NCBI GenBank assembly: GCA_934692455.1
Contig: CAKUTY010000037.1
Coordinates: 1 to 10,759, forward strand
Source of the DNA: an uncultured Erysipelotrichaceae bacterium
GTDB taxonomy: Bacteria; Bacillota_I; Bacilli_A; Erysipelotrichales; Erysipelotrichaceae
Direction of reading: 5' to 3'
DNA: 10,759 nt
Below, in pieces: positions 6,718 through 10,759 of the stretch (its first letter is position 1; each line of letters opens with the position of its first letter). The notes under the pieces were generated by a model. That model made no database searches, was not told where the DNA came from, and worked only from the letters and a program-made list of their open reading frames with translations. The position numbers and the translations under genes were made by a program.

Positions 6718-8085
6718 ATGGTAAGAATTGTTGAAACATCTGTTCGTGATGGTCATCAATCTTTATTTGCGACAAGAATGACTACTGATGAGGTAGTTGA
6801 ACTTTGTAAGGTTTATGATAAAGCTGGCTATCATGCGATTGAAGTTTGGGGTGGTGCTACTTTTGACTCTTGTATGCGTTTCTTGAATGAGGATCCATGG
6901 GAGAGACTTAGAGCAGTTAGAAAAGTATGCAAGAATACTAAGCTTCAAATGTTATTTAGAGGTCAAAACATTTTGGGATATCGTCATTATTCTGATGATG
7001 TTGTTGATATGTTTTGTAAGAAGTCTATTGAAAATGGTATCGATATCATTAGAGTATTTGATGCCTTGAATGATTTGAGAAACTTGTCTACTGCCGTTAC
7101 TTCTACTAAGAAGTACGGTGGTGAGTGCCAAATCGCCTTATCTTATACAACAAGTCCTGTGCATACAGTTGAATATTATGTAGATTTAGCTAAGAAGGTT
7201 GAGAAGCTTGGTGCTGATTCTATTTGTATCAAGGATATGGCTGGTGTTTTAACACCTAGTGATGCGACTGAATTAATTACAGCGTTAAAGAAGGAAGTCA
7301 AGATTCCTCTTGAGTTACACTCACACTGTACTGCTGGTATTTGTGAGATGACTTATATGGCAGCTATTAAGGCTGGTGTTGATATTGTGGATACATCATT
7401 GTCTCCACTTTCAAATGGCACTGCGCAACCTTCTACTCAAGCTTTGTGTTATGCGCTTAAGGGGACTGAATATGATCCAAAGCTTAATATGGATGAGCTT
7501 CATAAGGCTGAACCTATCATGACTAATATTGTTAATAAGTATGTCAAGAATGGTTTGTTGAATCCTAAGTCTTTCCAAGTTAATCCTAATATTTTAACTT
7601 ATCAAGTACCTGGTGGTATGTTGTCTAATATGATTAAACAATTAACAGATCAGGGTGCAATGGATCGTTATGAGGAAGTGTTAAGAGAGATTCCTAAGGT
7701 TCGTAAGGACTTGGGTTATCCACCTCTTGTTACTCCAATGTCACAAATGGTTGGTACACAATCTGTTCTTAATGTCTTAAATGGCGAGAGATATAAGATG
7801 TGTGTTAAGGAAGTTAAAGATTATTTATTAGGTAAGTATGGCCAAAGTCCTGCTGCTGTTGATCCTGATATTAAGAAGAAGATTATTGGTGATCAAGAAC
7901 CTATTACTTGTCGTCCTGCTGACTTATTGAAGCCTGAGTTTGAAGAGCTTAAGGAAAAATATAAGGATATCGCAAAGAGTGACGAGGATGTGTTGTCTTT
8001 AGCGTTGTTTGAGAATGTCGCAACTGAATTTTTGAAGAAGAAGTATAACGAAAATGAAGTTGAAGAGTTCGAGTTATATATCTAA
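6718..8085 (+). CDS. oadA: Oxaloacetate decarboxylase alpha subunit (carboxyltransferase only)
   Basis: Transfers the C4 carboxyl group of oxaloacetate to enzyme-bound biotin, releasing pyruvate; the carboxybiotin then goes to the membrane beta subunit. The 455-residue protein has the HMGL-like TIM barrel with RDGHQS (10-15, metal Asp11), the lysine expected to be carboxylated (K172 in CIKDMAG) and metal ligands H201/H203 in LELHSHCTAG. The region after about residue 300 is the conserved carboxylase domain shared with pyruvate carboxylase. It stops there: the C-terminal biotinyl domain of the ~590-residue fused OadA proteins is missing, and the biotin lysine is on a separate gene 316 bases downstream. 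Acyl-CoA decarboxylases such as glutaconyl-CoA decarboxylase use a different alpha family, so oxaloacetate is the expected substrate. AAGGTG overlapping the pckA stop is the ribosome site. Confidence 0.93.
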   Translation: MVRIVETSVRDGHQSLFATRMTTDEVVELCKVYDKAGYHAIEVWGGATFDSCMRFLNEDPWERLRAVRKVCKNTKLQMLFRGQNILGYRHYSDDVVDMFCKKSIENGIDIIRVFDALNDLRNLSTAVTSTKKYGGECQIALSYTTSPVHTVEYYVDLAKKVEKLGADSICIKDMAGVLTPSDATELITALKKEVKIPLELHSHCTAGICEMTYMAAIKAGVDIVDTSLSPLSNGTAQPSTQALCYALKGTEYDPKLNMDELHKAEPIMTNIVNKYVKNGLLNPKSFQVNPNILTYQVPGGMLSNMIKQLTDQGAMDRYEEVLREIPKVRKDLGYPPLVTPMSQMVGTQSVLNVLNGERYKMCVKEVKDYLLGKYGQSPAAVDPDIKKKIIGDQEPITCRPADLLKPEFEELKEKYKDIAKSDEDVLSLALFENVATEFLKKKYNENEVEEFELYI

Positions 8086-8097
8086 GGTGGTAATTAA

Positions 8098-8400
8098 ATG
8101 ATTAATGGATTTTCTAGATATGATTTTGTGACTGGCGGTATTGTTGCGGTTGTTTCCATCTTAATGGTTTTCTTGATTTTGGTTCTTATTATTTTCTTGA
8201 CAGAGCTTGTGGCTAAGGCTATGGGTAATGATGAGGAAAAAGAGGAAACAGTAGTGGAGACTAAGGTTGTTACACCTAGTGTTGAGCATCTTGATTTAAA
8301 TGATGAGGATGCTACTGTGGCAGCACTTGTTGCTAGTATCGATTATCGTAATAAGACTAAGAAGAACATTCGTGTAGTAAGTATTAGAGAGGTTAAGTAA
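8098..8400 (+). CDS. oadG: Small membrane subunit of oxaloacetate decarboxylase (OadG/gamma-like)
   Basis: A 100-residue protein with one strong N-terminal transmembrane helix (about 12-40), a charged linker rich in Glu, then a C-terminal patch DLNDEDATVAALVASIDYR (about 76-94) seen in OAD gamma-type subunits and their acyl-CoA decarboxylase relatives. In known complexes this subunit anchors the carboxyltransferase/biotin part to the beta subunit and helps assembly. It lacks an obvious His-rich tail of the zinc-binding Klebsiella type. Enterococcal systems with a separate biotin carrier have a comparable small subunit called OadH, so the name oadG is functional rather than strict orthology. 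AAGGTGG overlaps the oadA stop; its own stop abuts the next ATG (TAAATG). Confidence 0.82.
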   Translation: MINGFSRYDFVTGGIVAVVSILMVFLILVLIIFLTELVAKAMGNDEEKEETVVETKVVTPSVEHLDLNDEDATVAALVASIDYRNKTKKNIRVVSIREVK

Positions 8401-8733
8401 ATGAAGACATATAAAGTTAAGGTTAATGGTAAGGTATATGAAGTTGAACTAGAGGAAGTTAGCGAATCTAGTGAGAAGATTGAGGCTCCAAAGGCATCAA
8501 GTGCTCCAGTAAGCGATGGTGCTAATGTTGTTAAGGCTCCTATTGCTGGTAAAGTTTTGGATGTTAAGGTTAATGTTGGTGATGTTGTTAAAAAAGGACA
8601 AACAGTTGCCATTATTGAGGCTATGAAGCTTGAAAATGAAATTCAATCAGGTTTTGATGGCAAGGTTGTTGAAATTAAAGCAGCTAAGGGTAGTCAAGTT
8701 AAAAACGGTGATGCTTTAATCATATTAGGCTAA
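8401..8733 (+). CDS. Biotin carrier subunit of the decarboxylase (biotinyl domain protein)
   Basis: A 110-residue swinging-arm protein that carries CO2 as carboxybiotin from OadA to OadB. The C-terminal 70 residues are a biotinyl domain with the canonical site EAMKLENE; the biotinylated lysine is K76. It is preceded by a short N-terminal segment (1-20) and a flexible Ala/Pro/Ser linker (about 24-40). This is the piece missing from OadA. Free-standing carriers of this type are called OadD in enterococci, and GcdC or MmdC in glutaconyl-CoA and methylmalonyl-CoA decarboxylases, so I leave the symbol open. AGAGAGG inside the preceding gene, eight bases before the ATG, is its ribosome site. The ligase that would biotinylate it is two genes downstream. 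Confidence 0.93.
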   Translation: MKTYKVKVNGKVYEVELEEVSESSEKIEAPKASSAPVSDGANVVKAPIAGKVLDVKVNVGDVVKKGQTVAIIEAMKLENEIQSGFDGKVVEIKAAKGSQVKNGDALIILG

Positions 8734-8737
8734 GCTT

Positions 8738-9907
8738 ATGAATATAGGTTTATTCTTAAAAGAATTCTTAGGTTCAACTGGTATTGTTAATTTCTTTACT
8801 GGTAATGGTTGGATGAATCTAATTATGATTTGTATTGGTTTGATTTTCCTTTATTTAGCTATTAAAAAGGGTTTTGAACCGTACTTATTGATTCCAATTT
8901 CATTTGGTATTATCCTAGTTAACTTATTACCAGAAATTTATATTACTTATAATGAAGCTGGCGAGATTGTTAAAAGAGGATTACTTGGTTACTTACATTT
9001 GGGTGTTGAGTGCGAACTATATCCATGTTTGATTTTCTTGGGTATTGGTGCTACTACAGACTTTGGACCACTTATTGCGAATAAGAAGACAATGTTGCTT
9101 GGTGCTGCTGCTCAAATTGGTATCTTTGTGGCTTTCTTTGGTGCTTTGTTCTTAGGATTTAATTTCTATGAAGCTGCTTCAATCGGTATTATCGGTGGTG
9201 CTGATGGTCCTACTGCAATTCTAACTTCTAATAGATTATTGACAATTTCAGGTTCTACTCAGTATTTAGCTCCTATTGCGTTAGCTGCTTATTCTTATAT
9301 GGCACTAGTTCCAATTATCTTCCCTCCAATTATTAAGTTATTGACTACTAAGGAAGAAAGATTAATTAAGATGGAACAATTAAGAAGTGTTTCTAAAAAG
9401 GAAAAGATTTTATTCCCTATTGTGATTACTTTGATTGTTTCTTTGATTGTACCTAGTGCTACACCTTTGATTGGCTGCTTGATGCTTGGTAACTTAATTA
9501 AGGAATGCGGTGTGGTACCTAATTTAACTAATACTGTATCAAATGCATTATTATATATTTGTACAATTTTATTAGGTTTATCTGTTGGTGCTACAGCTCA
9601 GGGTACTAGTTTCTTAACTCTACAAACATTATCTATTTTTGCCCTTGGTATCTTTGCGTTTGTTGTCGCATGTATGTTTGGTATCTTAGGTGGTAAGGTA
9701 ATGTGTAAGTTCTCACACGGTAAGATCAATCCAATGATTGGTGCTGCTGGTGTTAGTGCGGTTCCTATGGCTGCAAGAGTTGTTCAAAAAGAGGGTCAAA
9801 AGGAAGATCCTAGCAACTTCTTGTTGATGCATGCAATGGGACCAAATGTTGCAGGTGTTATCGGTAGTGCTATTGCTGCTGGTATCTTGTTAACAATTTT
9901 TGGTTAA
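8738..9907 (+). CDS. oadB: Oxaloacetate decarboxylase beta subunit, sodium-pumping membrane protein
   Basis: A 389-residue polytopic membrane protein with about nine or more hydrophobic segments. It decarboxylates carboxybiotin and couples this to export of sodium ions. The hallmark GGADGPTAI (153-161) is present, with D156 corresponding to the ion-binding aspartate of characterised OadB. The region GIGATTDFGPL (102-112) and the C-terminal GPNVAGVIGSAIAAG are also conserved. The same family serves glutaconyl- and methylmalonyl-CoA decarboxylases, but the OadA-type alpha subunit in this operon points to oxaloacetate. It starts four bases after the carrier gene with only a weak AGG upstream, so translation is probably coupled. 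The length matches the shorter, Gram-positive form. Confidence 0.95.
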   Translation: MNIGLFLKEFLGSTGIVNFFTGNGWMNLIMICIGLIFLYLAIKKGFEPYLLIPISFGIILVNLLPEIYITYNEAGEIVKRGLLGYLHLGVECELYPCLIFLGIGATTDFGPLIANKKTMLLGAAAQIGIFVAFFGALFLGFNFYEAASIGIIGGADGPTAILTSNRLLTISGSTQYLAPIALAAYSYMALVPIIFPPIIKLLTTKEERLIKMEQLRSVSKKEKILFPIVITLIVSLIVPSATPLIGCLMLGNLIKECGVVPNLTNTVSNALLYICTILLGLSVGATAQGTSFLTLQTLSIFALGIFAFVVACMFGILGGKVMCKFSHGKINPMIGAAGVSAVPMAARVVQKEGQKEDPSNFLLMHAMGPNVAGVIGSAIAAGILLTIFG

Positions 9908-9912
9908 TTAAT

Positions 9913-10617
9913 ATGAAGACGATCCATTTTGAGACTATTGATTCTACAAATACTTATTTAAAAGAAAATTATGAGAAATTAGATAATTTTACTTTTGTGA
10001 GTGCTGATTTTCAAAGTGCTGGAAGGGGTCGCAATAATCGTAATTGGAAAAGCGAAAAGGGTGAAAACTTGCTCTTTTCGCTTTTAATTAAAGATAAGGC
10101 ACTAATTGATAAATTCTCAAGTTTATCAGTGATTAGTGCTTTTTCTATAATTAAAGCTTTAAACTTAGAACATTTAAGTATCAAGTGGCCTAATGATATA
10201 TATTATAAGGATAGTAAGTTGTGTGGTATCCTTTTGGAGGCTGTTACTAAGAACGAAATAGAATGTCTTATTATTGGTATAGGTCTTAATGTTAATCAAA
10301 GAGAATTTGTGGGTGAATATAAGAGAACTCCTACTTCTTTGTATAAGATAACTAATCAAACTCAAGATATGAAAATAATAAAAGATAAAATATTTAATCA
10401 ACTTTATAATGATTTCATGAAAGTTAAAGAAGGTTATGATTTCTATAATGATATTAAAGAATATGATTATTTAAAGGATAGGAAAGTCTATGCTGAGATC
10501 AATAATGAGGTTAAACAAATTAAGGTAATTGGTATCGATTCTGATTATTCTTTGAAAGTATTAAAAGATAATGAAACATATAATCTTTCTAGTGGAGAAG
10601 TGACTTTTCATTTGTAA
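9913..10617 (+). CDS. birA: Biotin protein ligase, monofunctional (no DNA-binding domain)
   Basis: Activates biotin with ATP and attaches it to the lysine of biotin carrier proteins. The 234-residue protein begins directly with the catalytic domain: STN (11-13), the biotinyl-AMP loop GRGRNNRNW (37-45), KWPND (91-95) and KLCGILLE (102-109), then a small C-terminal beta domain. The N-terminal winged helix of bifunctional BirA repressors (extra ~60-80 residues) is absent, so this protein should not repress genes. Placement as last gene of the decarboxylase operon means ligase and its target are made together. It starts five bases after oadB with no visible Shine-Dalgarno, consistent with coupling and lower yield. 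Lysine codons are mostly AAA, unlike pckA. The stop codon lies in a small inverted repeat. Confidence 0.93.
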   Translation: MKTIHFETIDSTNTYLKENYEKLDNFTFVSADFQSAGRGRNNRNWKSEKGENLLFSLLIKDKALIDKFSSLSVISAFSIIKALNLEHLSIKWPNDIYYKDSKLCGILLEAVTKNEIECLIIGIGLNVNQREFVGEYKRTPTSLYKITNQTQDMKIIKDKIFNQLYNDFMKVKEGYDFYNDIKEYDYLKDRKVYAEINNEVKQIKVIGIDSDYSLKVLKDNETYNLSSGEVTFHL

Positions 10618-10637
10618 AAATATTTACAAACTTTTTA
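10611..10637 (+). terminator. Possible weak terminator at the operon end
   Basis: TTTGTAAA (10611-10618), AATA, TTTACAAA (10623-10630) is a perfect 8-bp inverted repeat overlapping the birA stop and followed by CTTTTTATT. The stem is AT-rich with only two G-C pairs, so termination may be partial; it could instead be a protein site for the next promoter. Confidence 0.4.
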
Positions 10638-10667
10638 TTGACAAGAAAAAAGTTAGAAGAATATTAT
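10638..10667 (+). promoter_or_regulatory. Promoter of the gene starting at 10750
   Basis: Consensus -35 TTGACA (10638-10643), 18 bases, then -10 TATTAT (10662-10667). It gives a leader of roughly 75 bases before the next ATG. Confidence 0.6.
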
Positions 10668-10685
10668 AAAAATGTATTAAGACCA

Positions 10686-10712
10686 GCTAAGGGTTGATTT
10701 AGCAATTTTTTT
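10686..10712 (+). promoter_or_regulatory. Leader hairpin with T-run, possible attenuator
   Basis: GCTAA (10686-10690) can pair with TTAGC (10699-10703) across an 8-base loop, followed by seven T (10706-10712). It lies between the promoter at 10638 and the next start codon. The 5-bp stem is weak, so a real role is uncertain. Confidence 0.3.
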
Positions 10713-10749
10713 ATTTGAACAATACGGGCTATAGGGAAGAAAGGATTTT

Positions 10750-10759
10750 ATGAAAAAGT
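10750..10759 (+). CDS. Start of a further gene, cut by the window edge
   Basis: ATG AAA AAG then the window ends. AGAAAGGA lies a few bases upstream and a promoter about 85 bases upstream, so a real start is likely. Met-Lys-Lys is a common opening of exported proteins, but three codons do not allow a function to be named. Confidence 0.55.

Noticed and set aside
6718..9907. Glutaconyl-CoA or methylmalonyl-CoA decarboxylase instead of oxaloacetate decarboxylase
   Set aside because: The beta, small and carrier subunits are shared types, but the alpha subunit is the pyruvate-carboxylase-like kind (RDGHQS, HSH), not the acyl-CoA carboxyltransferase kind.
10611..10630. TTTGTAAA-AATA-TTTACAAA as a BirA operator
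   Set aside because: BirA boxes have similar arms but a spacer of about 14-17 bases, and this BirA has no DNA-binding domain. It lies at the end, not the start, of the operon.
1..10759. Mobile element, defence system, CRISPR array or RNA gene
   Set aside because: No transposase, integrase, regularly spaced repeats, tRNA cloverleaf or long structured non-coding stretch was seen; nearly all of the sequence is explained by metabolic genes.

Overview
The window is AT-rich DNA from a low-GC Gram-positive anaerobe (Firmicutes/Bacillota). Evidence for this is the strong GGAGG-type ribosome sites, short spacers, a CcpA-type cre sequence, GntR/FCD regulation and a sodium-pumping oxaloacetate decarboxylase. 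The gene set would suit a gut fermenter of the Erysipelotrichia or a related group, but that placement is inference. I see no mobile element, CRISPR array, tRNA, rRNA or defence gene. Coding density is high and no gene-free stretch exceeds 300 bases.

Region 1 (8-2593, +) is the start of the aspartate family pathway. It holds aspartokinase (lysC), aspartate-semialdehyde dehydrogenase (asd) and a 100-residue protein resembling DUF3783. All three overlap and are probably co-transcribed from a promoter left of the window.

Region 2 (2557-4966) has a GntR/FCD regulator on the minus strand, convergent with region 1. It is divergent from a two-gene unit of a glycerol-dehydrogenase-like enzyme and the biotin transporter subunit bioY. 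A TATACAAA-AA-TTTGTATA palindrome overlaps the -10 of that unit and is the likely regulator operator. At the convergent junction each gene appears to have its terminator inside the other's coding sequence.

Region 3 (4974-10637, +) is one operon: cre site, promoter, pckA (ATP-type PEP carboxykinase), oadA (carboxyltransferase without a biotin domain), a small oadG-like membrane subunit, a separate biotin carrier, oadB (sodium-pumping subunit), and a biotin protein ligase without a DNA-binding domain. PEPCK and the decarboxylase meet at oxaloacetate. BioY (import), BirA (attachment) and the carrier (use) form a biotin chain. If PEPCK runs in the carboxylating direction, the pair would convert PEP to pyruvate with one ATP plus sodium export, a sodium-pumping alternative to pyruvate kinase. 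This is the most interesting idea in the window, and it is inference from gene order.

Region 4 (10638-10759) is a new promoter, a short leader with a weak hairpin plus T-run, and the first three codons of a further gene.

Most of the window is recognisable metabolism. I did not find a clear candidate for an entirely undescribed system.
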